Positions 48,592 to 56,853 of a DNA stretch of 64,000 bases are shown here, piece after piece. Within the stretch, counting starts at the first letter, position 1. Each line of letters opens with the position of its first letter. The notes under the pieces are model-generated. The model was given only the letters and a program-made list of their open reading frames with translations. It ran no database searches and was not told the origin of the DNA. The translations under genes and the position numbers were made by a program. The DNA lies in the NCBI GenBank assembly GCA_041391505.1, contig JAWKNW010000005.1:208811-272810 (forward strand). Direction: 5' to 3'. Source of the DNA: Rhodothermales bacterium. Lineage in GTDB: Bacteria > Bacteroidota > Rhodothermia > Rhodothermales > JAHQVL01.

Positions 48592-50304
48592 TCAGTTGAC
48601 GAACTGGGACAGGGCCTGGGCGGCCGGTTGGGTTTCGGGGCAGATCGTGCCGACGGCCTCGGGCAACTCCATGAAAAAGTTCTCGGCGCCGATTTCCTCC
48701 GCGAGGCCGGACGCCTTGAGCTTGTCCATGACCGGCCCCTTCACGCCGCTCATGACGAGCCGGACCTTGCGGTGCCGGAGGCTCTCCAGGACCTCCCGGA
48801 GCACATGCAAACCGCTCGCGTCGATCTTGTTGACCGGATACGCATCCAGGATGAGCGTGTGGAGCGCCTGGTCGGCGGCGACCAGGGCGTTGACCCGCTC
48901 CCGGAGATAGCCGGCGTTCAGGAAATACAGGCTCGCATCCATTCTGAAGATGAGCACCCCGCGGTGCACGATGGCGTTGGGATGGCGCAGGACATTTCTG
49001 AACACGTCGGTGTTGGGGATCCGGCCCATCACGGCGACATGCGGTTTGCTGCTTTGCTGCAGCACCATCGCCAGCGAGCTGACGACGCCCACCAGGATGC
49101 CTTCCTCGATCCCGAGCCAGAGCGTGGCGGCAAACGTGATCGCCATCAGGACAAAATCCCTGCGGTCGCTCCGCCATAGAAAACGAGCCTCTTTGACGTC
49201 GATCAGGCCGAACACGGCAACCATGACGATGGCCGCCAGGATGGCCTGGGGCATGTAGTAAAAGAGCGGCGTCAGGAAGAGCAGCGTCAGGCCGATGACG
49301 CCGGCGCTGATGAGGGCGGCGAGGTTCGTGCGCGCGCCGGCCTGCGCATTGACGGCGGTGCGCGAAAACCCACCGGTCGTCGGATAGGCCATGAACAGGC
49401 TCCCGACGAGATTGGCCAGTCCCAGGCCCACAAGCTCCTGGTTGGCGTCGACCTGGTACCGGTTTTTCGCGGCGTAGACCTTGGCGACGGCGATCGATTC
49501 CGTAAACCCGATCAGGGTGATGGTCAGCGCCGTGGGCAGCAGCGCCTCGAAGGTCGCGGCAGAAAACACGGGCAGCGCGAATCCGGGCAATCCACCCGGA
49601 ATCTCACCCACGATGCGGACGCCGGCCGGCGCCAGTTTCAGCGCCCACACGGCGACCGTACTGAACAACACGGCGAGCAACCCGGCCGGCCAGCGCGGTT
49701 TGAGGCGCTTCAGGGTGTAGACCAGCGCGATGCCGCTCAACCCGATCGCGAGCGTCGCTGGATGAATCGCTCCCGCCTGCTGCCACGCCGCGCCGAGGAT
49801 GAAAAAGATGTTGCTGGACTTCGGCAGGCTAACACCGAGCAAATGCTTGAGCTGGCTCAGTCCGATGATGAGCGCCGCGGCGCCCGTAAAGCCGGTGAGG
49901 ACGGAATGGGAGAGGAAGTCGGACAGGAACCCGAACCGCGCCACCCCCAGCGTGAACTGGAACGCGCCGACCATGAAGGCGAGCATCAGCGCAAGCGCTA
50001 CATGTCGCGCCGGATCGCCGTCGGCCAGGGGCGACACGCCGGCCGCCACCAGCAGCGACACCATCGCCACCGGACCCACCGCCAGCTGACGGGACGTGCC
50101 GAACAGCGCATACACCACCAGCGGCACCAGCGCCGCATACAGTCCGTAAATCGGCGGGAGCCCCGCGATCAGGGCATAGGCCATCCCCTGGGGAATGAGC
50201 ATGACCCCGACCGTGACGCCGGCCGCCAGGTCGCCACCCAGGTCTTCCCGTCGGTAGGCGGGCATCCAGGCAAGGGCCGGCATGAGCGTGCGTACATTCG
50301 GCAT
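48592..50304 (-). CDS. SulP-family anion transporter with STAS domain (second copy)
   Basis: 570 residues, clearly homologous to the first SulP copy (LGGDLAAGVTVGVMLIPQGMAYALIAGLPPIYGLYAA). The STAS domain differs at the regulatory loop: LILDAYPVNKIDASGL here against VVIDASSVNDLDTTAV there. Its stop is followed at once by the DUF7009-like gene. Upstream lies a 311-base spacer filled with heptamer repeats, then the YeeE/YedE pair. The two SulP carriers may differ in direction, anion or regulation. Confidence 0.92.
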   Translation of the reverse strand: MPNVRTLMPALAWMPAYRREDLGGDLAAGVTVGVMLIPQGMAYALIAGLPPIYGLYAALVPLVVYALFGTSRQLAVGPVAMVSLLVAAGVSPLADGDPARHVALALMLAFMVGAFQFTLGVARFGFLSDFLSHSVLTGFTGAAALIIGLSQLKHLLGVSLPKSSNIFFILGAAWQQAGAIHPATLAIGLSGIALVYTLKRLKPRWPAGLLAVLFSTVAVWALKLAPAGVRIVGEIPGGLPGFALPVFSAATFEALLPTALTITLIGFTESIAVAKVYAAKNRYQVDANQELVGLGLANLVGSLFMAYPTTGGFSRTAVNAQAGARTNLAALISAGVIGLTLLFLTPLFYYMPQAILAAIVMVAVFGLIDVKEARFLWRSDRRDFVLMAITFAATLWLGIEEGILVGVVSSLAMVLQQSSKPHVAVMGRIPNTDVFRNVLRHPNAIVHRGVLIFRMDASLYFLNAGYLRERVNALVAADQALHTLILDAYPVNKIDASGLHVLREVLESLRHRKVRLVMSGVKGPVMDKLKASGLAEEIGAENFFMELPEAVGTICPETQPAAQALSQFVN

Positions 50305-50615
50305 GGTGTTAGGCCTGCAGGCTAGGCTGGGGGATGGGGGGGCTAGATGCGGGATGCGGGATGCTAGATGCAGGATGCGGGATGCAGGATGCAGGATGCG
50401 GGATGCAGGATGCGGGATGCTAGATGTGGGATGCGGGACAACTGGTGATGCTTACTGAACGATCAGTTAGATCCTGCATCCAACATCTTGCATCTCATAA
50501 TCAACATCCTGCATCCAACATCTTGCATCCAACATCCTGCATCCAACATCCTGCATCCAACATCTTGCATCCAACATCCTGCATCCCATAATCAACATCC
50601 AACATCCCGCCATCC
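50305..50615. repeat. Large heptamer repeat with inverted arms
   Basis: The left arm (50343-50437) has about 13 heptamers GGATGCG/GGATGCA/TAGATGC. The right arm (50470-50610) has ATCCTGC-ATCCAAC units, mostly 14 bases, in the inverted sense. Together they can form a long cruciform or RNA hairpin between YedE and SulP genes. There is no reading frame of interest and no CRISPR-like spacer structure. Confidence 0.85.
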
Positions 50616-51092
50616 CTAGTGCGGCAAGTAGGGACGCAGGGCGCCATAGGCCCACGCGCCGGCCGCGGCGGCCAGCAGGGGGATGGCGATTACGGTCAAC
50701 CCGTTGCCGACGAGCGCATACAACGGACCCGGGCATGCGCCGGTGAGCGCCCAGCCGAACCCGAAGAGGATCCCGCCGGCCCACTGATTGATGCCTCGGT
50801 CGTAGGGTTTCTGTTCGATCTGGATGTCGTCACCAAGTATCGTCTTAAAACGCCCCCGCTTTATCAAGGCAAGGGAGATCGAGGCGACGACCAGCGCGCT
50901 CCCGATCACGCCATACATGTGGAAGCCCTGAAACCGAAACATTTCTTGGATCCTGAACCAGGAAATCACCTCTGATTTGGTCAGAATGACGCCAAACGCC
51001 ACGCCCAGAATCAGATAGAGGATGACATCGACGGGACGGTGACCGTAGAAGGTTCGGGTTTCCCTGGCCAGTGGTGCTGTAGTGGTGGTCAT
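50616..51092 (-). CDS. YeeE/YedE-type sulfur transporter subunit (second of pair)
   Basis: 158 residues with four to five membrane spans. The motif GFGWALTGACPGPLYALVGNG contains the conserved Cys of the YeeE/YedE (thiosulfate/persulfide permease) family; the layout fits the DUF6691 half. It pairs with the preceding gene (gap 32 bases). Such two-gene half-transporters flank sulfur-oxidation or persulfide-detoxification genes and move sulfane sulfur or thiosulfate across the inner membrane. Confidence 0.88.
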   Translation of the reverse strand: MTTTTAPLARETRTFYGHRPVDVILYLILGVAFGVILTKSEVISWFRIQEMFRFQGFHMYGVIGSALVVASISLALIKRGRFKTILGDDIQIEQKPYDRGINQWAGGILFGFGWALTGACPGPLYALVGNGLTVIAIPLLAAAAGAWAYGALRPYLPH

Positions 51093-51124
51093 GGAAGCTG
51101 GATGTAAAGGCTGGAAAAGGAGCG

Positions 51125-51688
51125 TTAGCTAAAGAGGAGGGGATAGACGAGGTAGGTCACGACGATGCCGCCGATAAAAAACCCGATCGTGGCGTAGATC
51201 GAGGCTTTTTGCATCGAGGCAATGCCCATGATCGCGTGGCCGGACGTGCACCCGCCGGCATAGCGGGCGCCAAAACCCACCAGAAAGCCGCCGATCACCA
51301 GGATGACAAACCCCGGCAGGGTACCCAGCGCGTCCCACGAAAACAGGTCCGCCGGCGCCATGCCGTTAAAATCGCGAATGCCCAGCGCCTGCAGGTCGGC
51401 GTGCGTCGCCTCGGAGATGGCGATGGGGTTCGGGTTGGCCAGCCATAATCCGGCCAGCAAACCGCCCAGCGCGATGCCGGCGACGAAGAGGAGATTCCAG
51501 AGGCCGTCTTTCTTCCAGTCGTACCGCAGGTAGGCATTTTTTCCGGGCGCGATCGCGGCGCACAGGTGGCGCAGACTCGACGATACGCCGAACGACTTGC
51601 CGGTCAACAGCAGGAGCGTCGGCACCATCAGGCCGATGATGGGGCCGGCCACATACCAGGGCCAGGGCTGCGAAAGCAGTTCGATCAT
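51125..51688 (-). CDS. YeeE/YedE-type sulfur transporter subunit (first of pair)
   Basis: 187 residues, about five spans. The conserved motif ARYAGGCTSGHAIMGIASMQ carries the functional Cys of this family, and an N-terminal half GPIIGLMVPTLLLLTGKSFGVSSSLRHLC matches. Together with the next gene it forms a full YeeE-like channel. It is the first gene of the minus-strand sulfur series, with an operator 24-39 bases upstream of its ATG, so import is probably controlled together with the molybdoenzyme and the dioxygenase. Confidence 0.9.
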   Translation of the reverse strand: MIELLSQPWPWYVAGPIIGLMVPTLLLLTGKSFGVSSSLRHLCAAIAPGKNAYLRYDWKKDGLWNLLFVAGIALGGLLAGLWLANPNPIAISEATHADLQALGIRDFNGMAPADLFSWDALGTLPGFVILVIGGFLVGFGARYAGGCTSGHAIMGIASMQKASIYATIGFFIGGIVVTYLVYPLLFS

Positions 51689-51706
51689 GAGGTTTATGGT
51701 GCAGGT

Positions 51707-51735
51707 TGGTTACATGTAATGACATGTATTAAAAT
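51707..51735 (-). promoter_or_regulatory. Promoter/operator of the YeeE/YedE pair
   Basis: On the minus strand: perfect dyad ACATGT-CATT-ACATGT (51727-51712), overlapping a weak -10 TAACCA (51712-51707) and, 17 bases further, ATTTTA at the -35 place. The phase relative to -10 is the same as at the other two sulfur promoters. Confidence 0.65.
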
Positions 51736-51760
51736 GGTGACGGCTTGTTCCGGCCGCTCA

Positions 51761-52936
51761 TCATGAAATTGGCTTCAACAACTGGGCGCAATACCATTGC
51801 ATCCGGGGCAGATGGAAGGGGCCTTTCCACAGATTGCCCTTCAGGCGCACCGAGAGCCTTCCGTCGCGGTGCAGATACCCGTACCATTCGCCGTGCTCGG
51901 GGTCGGGGAAGTGGGTGTACGACCAGTCGTGCACCAGGCGGTGCCAGCGGGCATACCGCTCGTCGCCGGTCATCTCGTAGGCGAGCAACGTGGCGATGAT
52001 GGCTTCGTTGTGCGGCCACCAGAACTTCATGTCGTGCCAGTACTCCTGAACGGGGCCGTCATTCAGATCGCGGAAATACAGGATGCCACCGTATTCGGCG
52101 TCCCAGCCGCGTTCCCACATCCAGTCGAGGATATCGAGCCCGATGCGGGTGAGTGCGGCGTCGCCCCCGCGATGCCGGGCCTCGTGGAGGATAAACCAGG
52201 CGGCTTCGATGGCATGACCGGGGTTGAGCGTACGTCCGTCGAAGTGGTCGATGAATTCACCCTGCGGCCCGACCGTCTCCAGCACGACCCGCTGATCGGG
52301 CTTCATGAAGTCGCGCCGGATCTCTTCGATGCACCGATCGATGTGGGCGTCGCAGCCCGGGGCGTCGATCGTGTCCCGCAGCGTTTGCGCGAGGTTGATC
52401 GTGATCATCGGGATGCCGATGCTTTTCGCCTGCCGGGTTTCGGGATACCCTTTGGGCGGCAGGGCGCCGGGGGTGTTGGCGTAATGGATGAATCGTTCGA
52501 ACAGCGCGACGGCGTCGTCGGCGGCGCGTCCGTCGCCGGCGGCGCGTCCGTACGCCGCCATCGCCATGCTCGCGAACGCCTCGGTGAAGACGTACCGCCG
52601 CTTGCGCAGGGGCCGGCCGTCGCGCGTCACCTGAAAAAACATGCGCCCGTCGGTATCGAAGCCGTGCCGCCGGATGAAGTCGACGCCATGCGCGGCGAGA
52701 TCCAGCCATTCGCTGCGTTGCTCGACGGTATGGTAGAGGGTGGACAGCAGCCAGGTAAACCGTCCCTGGGGCCACATCCCCTTGTCGGTGTCGAGCACCG
52801 TGCCGTCCCGATCCAGTGCGATCAGGAAACCGCCGGCTTCCCGGTCGACGCCGTGCCGGATCCAGAACGGCAGCGTGTCATCGAGGAGTCCACGTTGATA
52901 GGTTTCGTAAAGCTGTTGGCGATGCGCGGGTGTCAT
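51761..52936 (-). CDS. AGE-family N-acylglucosamine 2-epimerase
   Basis: 391 residues from the ATG at 52936, which overlaps the lyase stop (ATGA). It is an (alpha/alpha)6 barrel of the AGE/renin-binding protein family: FWIRHGVDREAGGFLIALDRDG, MWPQGRFTWLLSTLYH, NPGHAIEAAWFILHEA, KFWWPHNEAI and a closing LWKGPFHLPRMQWYC. The conserved catalytic histidines are present. In this context it interconverts N-acetylmannosamine and N-acetylglucosamine after the neuraminate lyase step. Confidence 0.9.
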   Translation of the reverse strand: MTPAHRQQLYETYQRGLLDDTLPFWIRHGVDREAGGFLIALDRDGTVLDTDKGMWPQGRFTWLLSTLYHTVEQRSEWLDLAAHGVDFIRRHGFDTDGRMFFQVTRDGRPLRKRRYVFTEAFASMAMAAYGRAAGDGRAADDAVALFERFIHYANTPGALPPKGYPETRQAKSIGIPMITINLAQTLRDTIDAPGCDAHIDRCIEEIRRDFMKPDQRVVLETVGPQGEFIDHFDGRTLNPGHAIEAAWFILHEARHRGGDAALTRIGLDILDWMWERGWDAEYGGILYFRDLNDGPVQEYWHDMKFWWPHNEAIIATLLAYEMTGDERYARWHRLVHDWSYTHFPDPEHGEWYGYLHRDGRLSVRLKGNLWKGPFHLPRMQWYCAQLLKPIS

Positions 52937-53871
52937 GGAAGGTATCCGGCTGGAAACTGGAGGGGGCGGATGAATCCTTCGAAGCCGGACAGGGCTTCGT
53001 AGAGCGCGCGCGTCTCTGCGTGCGCCAGCGGTCGAAGTGGGGGGCGCACGGGGCCGCACGGGGCGCCCAGTAACGCCATCAGCGCCTTGCCGGCGGACAG
53101 GCCGCCGAAGCGCACGAGGACGTCGACGAGGTCCACCGACGTGCGTTGAAGTCGTCTTGCTTCATTCGTTTCGCCCGCGGCATAGGCGGACAGCATCCGC
53201 GCATACAGGGGGGCGCTGTAGTTGTAGGTGCTGCCGATAGCGCCGGTGGCGCCGACGGCGACGGCCGCCAGCAGCATCTCGTCGGATCCGAAATAGCGGT
53301 CGAGGTCTGCGCCGGCTGCCGGCCGGCAGCGCTGGAAACGGACGAGATCCGGGCTCGAATACTTCAACCCCGCGAAGTTCGGGATGCGTTCGAGCAGCAG
53401 CTCGAAAACGCGGTCCGGCGCGTGGCGGAAGCCGGTCATCGACGGGATCTCGTAATAATAGAAGGGCACCGGGTCGGCCGCGCGGGCGACGGGTTCGAGA
53501 AACGCCGCAAGCGCCTCGGGTCCCTGCGCGACAAAGTAGTAGGGCGCCAGGGCCGATACGCCGGCGGCGCCGATCTCCCGGGCGTGGGCCGCGATCCGGA
53601 CGGCGTCCTGCTGGCAGGTGTGGCCGGCATGGACCAGCACCTGGATGTCGTCCCGGGCCGCCGCCATCCAGCCTTCGGCGAGCAGGAGCCGCTCTTCGGT
53701 CGTCATCGAGGCGAATTCGCCCGTCGTCCCGCCGATGAAGGTCGCATCGATGCCGCCGGCGCGGTAGAGGTCGGCCAGCGCGGGGATGGCGTCGAGGTGG
53801 AGCGTTCCGTCGTCGTGAAAGGGGGTGTACGCGGCGGGGATGAGTCGCTTAAAGCCGTTGGGCCAGTTCAT
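52933..53871 (-). CDS. nanA: N-acetylneuraminate lyase
   Basis: 312 residues of the DapA/NanA class I aldolase family. Key motifs: IGGTTGEFASMTTEER, the YYEIPSMTG segment with the catalytic Tyr, FAGLKYSSPDL with the Schiff-base Lys, and ATGAIGSTYNYSAP, a NanA marker. It cleaves sialic acid to N-acetylmannosamine and pyruvate. It overlaps the sialidase gene upstream by 23 bases and the epimerase gene downstream by 4, a tightly coupled operon. Confidence 0.9.
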   Translation of the reverse strand: MNWPNGFKRLIPAAYTPFHDDGTLHLDAIPALADLYRAGGIDATFIGGTTGEFASMTTEERLLLAEGWMAAARDDIQVLVHAGHTCQQDAVRIAAHAREIGAAGVSALAPYYFVAQGPEALAAFLEPVARAADPVPFYYYEIPSMTGFRHAPDRVFELLLERIPNFAGLKYSSPDLVRFQRCRPAAGADLDRYFGSDEMLLAAVAVGATGAIGSTYNYSAPLYARMLSAYAAGETNEARRLQRTSVDLVDVLVRFGGLSAGKALMALLGAPCGPVRPPLRPLAHAETRALYEALSGFEGFIRPLQFPAGYLP

Positions 53872-54964
53872 CGAGTTCGTCGAGGGTTAGGTGGATGCTT
53901 ACCACGTAGGGCGGGGCGTCGGGCGTCCAGTGTCCGTACGTGGTGGTGACGAAGGTGCCGTCGCCGAGGCGTTCGAGCCCCGGGTAGCAGCAGTCGGCAT
54001 CGCGGTGATTGTCCATCAGGCGGACGCGGTACTGCCCGTCGCGGCCGGCGGCCAGGTCGTCGTAGGTGCCGACCCACGCGACCCAGTCGCCCCAGGTGGG
54101 GCCCTTTTTGAGTTGGTCGCGGAAGGTGATCACGAGGCGCCCGTCCGTCGCGTACCGCGCCACATGCCGGTCGCCGGTGAGGGACGCCGGCAGCTCGACG
54201 GGCGGCGTCCAGGTCGCGCCCTCGTCCCGGGAAAAGGTGATGAAGGAGCGAAACTGCCGGCTGTTCTCGCGCAGCAGCACCGCGATTTCGCGGCCGTCCG
54301 GCGAACGGATGAGCCCGGGCTCGCACAGATGAGCGCGCGAGTCGCTCACGATGGCTTCCGGCCGGCTCCACGTGAGCCCACCGTCCGAGGAGAGGGTTTT
54401 ATAGACGACGAACGTATCGGCTACGCCGCCGCCGGCGATGAAACGGCCGTCATCGTGGAAAAGCGCCATGTAGCGGCCGTCGGCGAGTCGTTCGAGTGAG
54501 GACATGGCGACGATGCCCCCGAAGTCGCCGATGGGCTCGAGAGGGGTCCAGCTGCGACCGTCGTCGTCGGACACGGCCATCCGGATGGGATAGAGCCCGG
54601 AGAAGACGATCAGACGCCGGACGCCGGCGGCATCGACGACGCGATGGATGGTCGGCGTCTCCTGCGATGTCGCCCAGTTCGCCGGCACGGGGAGCCGCTC
54701 ACTCCACGTCCGGCCCCCATCCTCGCTGCGCTTCAGGGCGATGGCGCCTTTTCCGTGCCCCTCCGGAAACACGGCCAGCATCGTGCGGCCGTCTTCGAGG
54801 AGTACGGTCGTGGGGTGTCCCAGATAGTGATCCGGGTCCCGATCCACGACAGTCTGCCGCGCCGTGTCGCCGCTGAGGTCGAGGAAACGGAGCGGTGGAG
54901 CCGGCGGGTCGGCGGGGTGCGCGCAGGCGGCGAGGACGATACTGAGCAGGGCGAGGCGGTGCAT
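53849..54964 (-). CDS. Sialidase-like lipoprotein with Asp-boxes
   Basis: 371 residues from the ATG at 54964, giving a short lipoprotein signal (HRLALLSIVLAACAHP, lipobox LAAC). The six-bladed propeller shows at least four Asp-boxes: SEDGGRTWSE, SDDDGRSWTP, SSDGGLTWSR and SRDEGATWTP. HARLRENSRQ-type arginine motifs are represented by VLLRENSRQFRSF. The protein would sit in the periplasm or on the outer membrane and release sialic acid. Coupling to nanA and an epimerase supports the role; exact glycan specificity is unknown. Confidence 0.85.
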   Translation of the reverse strand: MHRLALLSIVLAACAHPADPPAPPLRFLDLSGDTARQTVVDRDPDHYLGHPTTVLLEDGRTMLAVFPEGHGKGAIALKRSEDGGRTWSERLPVPANWATSQETPTIHRVVDAAGVRRLIVFSGLYPIRMAVSDDDGRSWTPLEPIGDFGGIVAMSSLERLADGRYMALFHDDGRFIAGGGVADTFVVYKTLSSDGGLTWSRPEAIVSDSRAHLCEPGLIRSPDGREIAVLLRENSRQFRSFITFSRDEGATWTPPVELPASLTGDRHVARYATDGRLVITFRDQLKKGPTWGDWVAWVGTYDDLAAGRDGQYRVRLMDNHRDADCCYPGLERLGDGTFVTTTYGHWTPDAPPYVVSIHLTLDELDELAQRL

Positions 54965-55162
54965 CTCGGTGGGAAGGTCGGTTCCGCTGCGGAGGGTTCC
55001 AGGAAGGTGAGCGGAAGATACTCGCTTTCCGCCATTTAATACGGGCCAGCGCAGGAAATCGAAAAAACCGGTGCGATGGAATGCGGCGGCGATGCGGTCG
55101 TCTATGGGTGTAATTCCAGGATGGCAACATCCGCTTGTATCCCTGACTGTGAGGTGACTGTT

Positions 55163-56113
55163 ATGAAACGTGCTGGCATACCATCCATCCCGGGCATCCG
55201 GCTGATGCTCGTTCTGGCCCTGGGCATCGGCGTCGCCGCATGCGATTCGGTGTCGAACACGATGGACCAGGCGTCGCCGGAGGTGCAGGGCGCCACAGCG
55301 AACCGTCTGGCCGGCGAACTGCGCCTCGCTGCGCGGCAGGTCGAGGCGCTCGCGCCGGCGCTGAGCCGGGTCGACGATCGCGAGCCGGGCGCGCTGTGGC
55401 GTGCGGCGGCGGCACTGCAGCAAACCTTGAACGCCGATCAAAAGGAACAGCTGCTGGCTCGGGCGCAACGGCCCGGCGCCGGCGACCGGCCCATGACCGG
55501 CCGCAGACAGCGCGGGGGCCTGCGCGATTCCTCGGCGCTGTCCGCCCTGACGGATGAGCAGCGCGCGGCCGTGCGCGAAGCCATGGAGGCGCACCACACG
55601 GCGATGCAGACCTTGATGCAACAGCGCAAGGCCGGCGATATCGATGAAGCCGCCTTCCGCGAACAGGCCCGGGTGCTCCGCGATGCGCTGAGCGCGACGC
55701 TCGCGCCGATCCTGCCCGAAGGCATGCGTCCCCCCGCCGGCGCGATGCGCCCGGAAGGGCCGCGAGGCGCCCGATCGGGCGACGGACCCCGATTGGACCC
55801 GGCGATGCGCGAGGAGGCGACGGCCGCCATGGTGGAGGCGCTGGGGCTGACCCCTGAACAGCAGGAACAGCTCGCTGCCCTGCGCGAGACGCAACGGAAA
55901 GAGATGGAGGCGCTCCGGGCCTCGCACGCCGCCGGCGACCGCGACGCGGCGAGGGAAGCCTTCGATGCGCTGCGCGACCGCCATCGCACCGCGGTGGACG
56001 GGATCTACACCGACGCCCAGCGCGAAACGATCGCCCTCCATCGCGCCCTCCTTTTCGAGGCTCGCCCCGACGCCGGGCCCCGTGCGGCCCACCGGCGTGG
56101 CAAGGGCCGCTGA
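55163..56113 (+). CDS. LTXXQ/Spy-like lipoprotein
   Basis: 316 residues from the ATG at 55163. Lipoprotein signal IRLMLVLALGIGVAACDS (lipobox VAAC). The mature part is Ala/Arg/Glu-rich and helical, with repeated LTxxQ-like motifs: LNADQKEQLLARAQ, LTDEQRAAVREAMEAHH, LTPEQQEQLAALRETQ and TDAQRETIALHR. Spy/CpxP-like proteins with such motifs are periplasmic chaperones or metal sensors. It precedes an ECF sigma factor by 116 bases and may be controlled by it. Confidence 0.75.
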   Translation: MKRAGIPSIPGIRLMLVLALGIGVAACDSVSNTMDQASPEVQGATANRLAGELRLAARQVEALAPALSRVDDREPGALWRAAAALQQTLNADQKEQLLARAQRPGAGDRPMTGRRQRGGLRDSSALSALTDEQRAAVREAMEAHHTAMQTLMQQRKAGDIDEAAFREQARVLRDALSATLAPILPEGMRPPAGAMRPEGPRGARSGDGPRLDPAMREEATAAMVEALGLTPEQQEQLAALRETQRKEMEALRASHAAGDRDAAREAFDALRDRHRTAVDGIYTDAQRETIALHRALLFEARPDAGPRAAHRRGKGR

Positions 56114-56229
56114 ACGAATCGAGCGCGGCGGATCACGAGGTGTGGGTGTTCCGTTTGATCCCCGAGCTCAAGGTGGCCGGGTCGCGCGATTCGGCGCGCG
56201 ACCCGGTCGCCGGCCTTGCCGGCCGTCCG

Positions 56230-56853
56230 ATGACCACCGTTGAATCAACATATACCGGTTTGCAAGCAGAAACGCCACGTCGTCCCCAGGCGGACGTGCC
56301 TGAACAGGAGTTGATCGACCGGCTGCGAGCCGGCGACCGACGCGCGTTTCGCGACCTCATCGGGCGCCACCAGGACCACGTGACGTTCACGGTGGTCTCG
56401 ATGATCGGCCGGACGGAGGAAGTCGACGACGTGGTGCAGGACGTGTTTGTCCGGTTCTACGAGTCGCTGGATCGGTATCGCGGCGACGCGAGCCTGACGA
56501 CGTACCTGAAACGGATCGCCGTGAACCGCTCGCTGGATGCCTTGCGCCGGCGCAAGCGCTGGCAGCTCCGCTTCACCAGCCGCGACGACGAACGACACCC
56601 CCTGCCCGAACCGGTTTCGGAGGACGCCCGGGGGATCGAACACACCGAACGAGCCGCGCTGGTCCACCGCGCCATCGCGACGCTGCCGGACAAGCACAAG
56701 GCGGTGGTCGTTCTCCGGCTGCTCGAAGGCTATTCCACCGAGGAGACGGCGGACATGCTGCAGATAGCGTATGGCACGGTGCTCTCGCGATTGAGCCGCG
56801 CCACTTCTACATTAAAGCATGCGTTGCAGGGACTCCTGCACGATGCACGATGA
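56230..56853 (+). CDS. ECF RNA polymerase sigma factor
   Basis: 207 residues from the ATG at 56230. An upstream in-frame GTG at 56140 is also possible but its product lacks similarity. Region 2: LIDRLRAGDRRAFRDLIGRHQ, then DVVQDVFVRFYESLDRYRGDASLTTYLKRIAVNRSLDALRRRKR. Region 4: ALVHRAIATLPDKHKAVVVLRLLEGYSTEETADMLQIAYGTVLSRLSRA. Its stop overlaps the next gene (ATGA), a putative membrane anti-sigma factor, so the pair is a classical ECF switch. Confidence 0.93.
   Translation: MTTVESTYTGLQAETPRRPQADVPEQELIDRLRAGDRRAFRDLIGRHQDHVTFTVVSMIGRTEEVDDVVQDVFVRFYESLDRYRGDASLTTYLKRIAVNRSLDALRRRKRWQLRFTSRDDERHPLPEPVSEDARGIEHTERAALVHRAIATLPDKHKAVVVLRLLEGYSTEETADMLQIAYGTVLSRLSRATSTLKHALQGLLHDAR

Noticed and set aside
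50343..50616. Possible CRISPR array
   Set aside because: The units are 7 or 14 bases with no unique spacers and no cas genes nearby.
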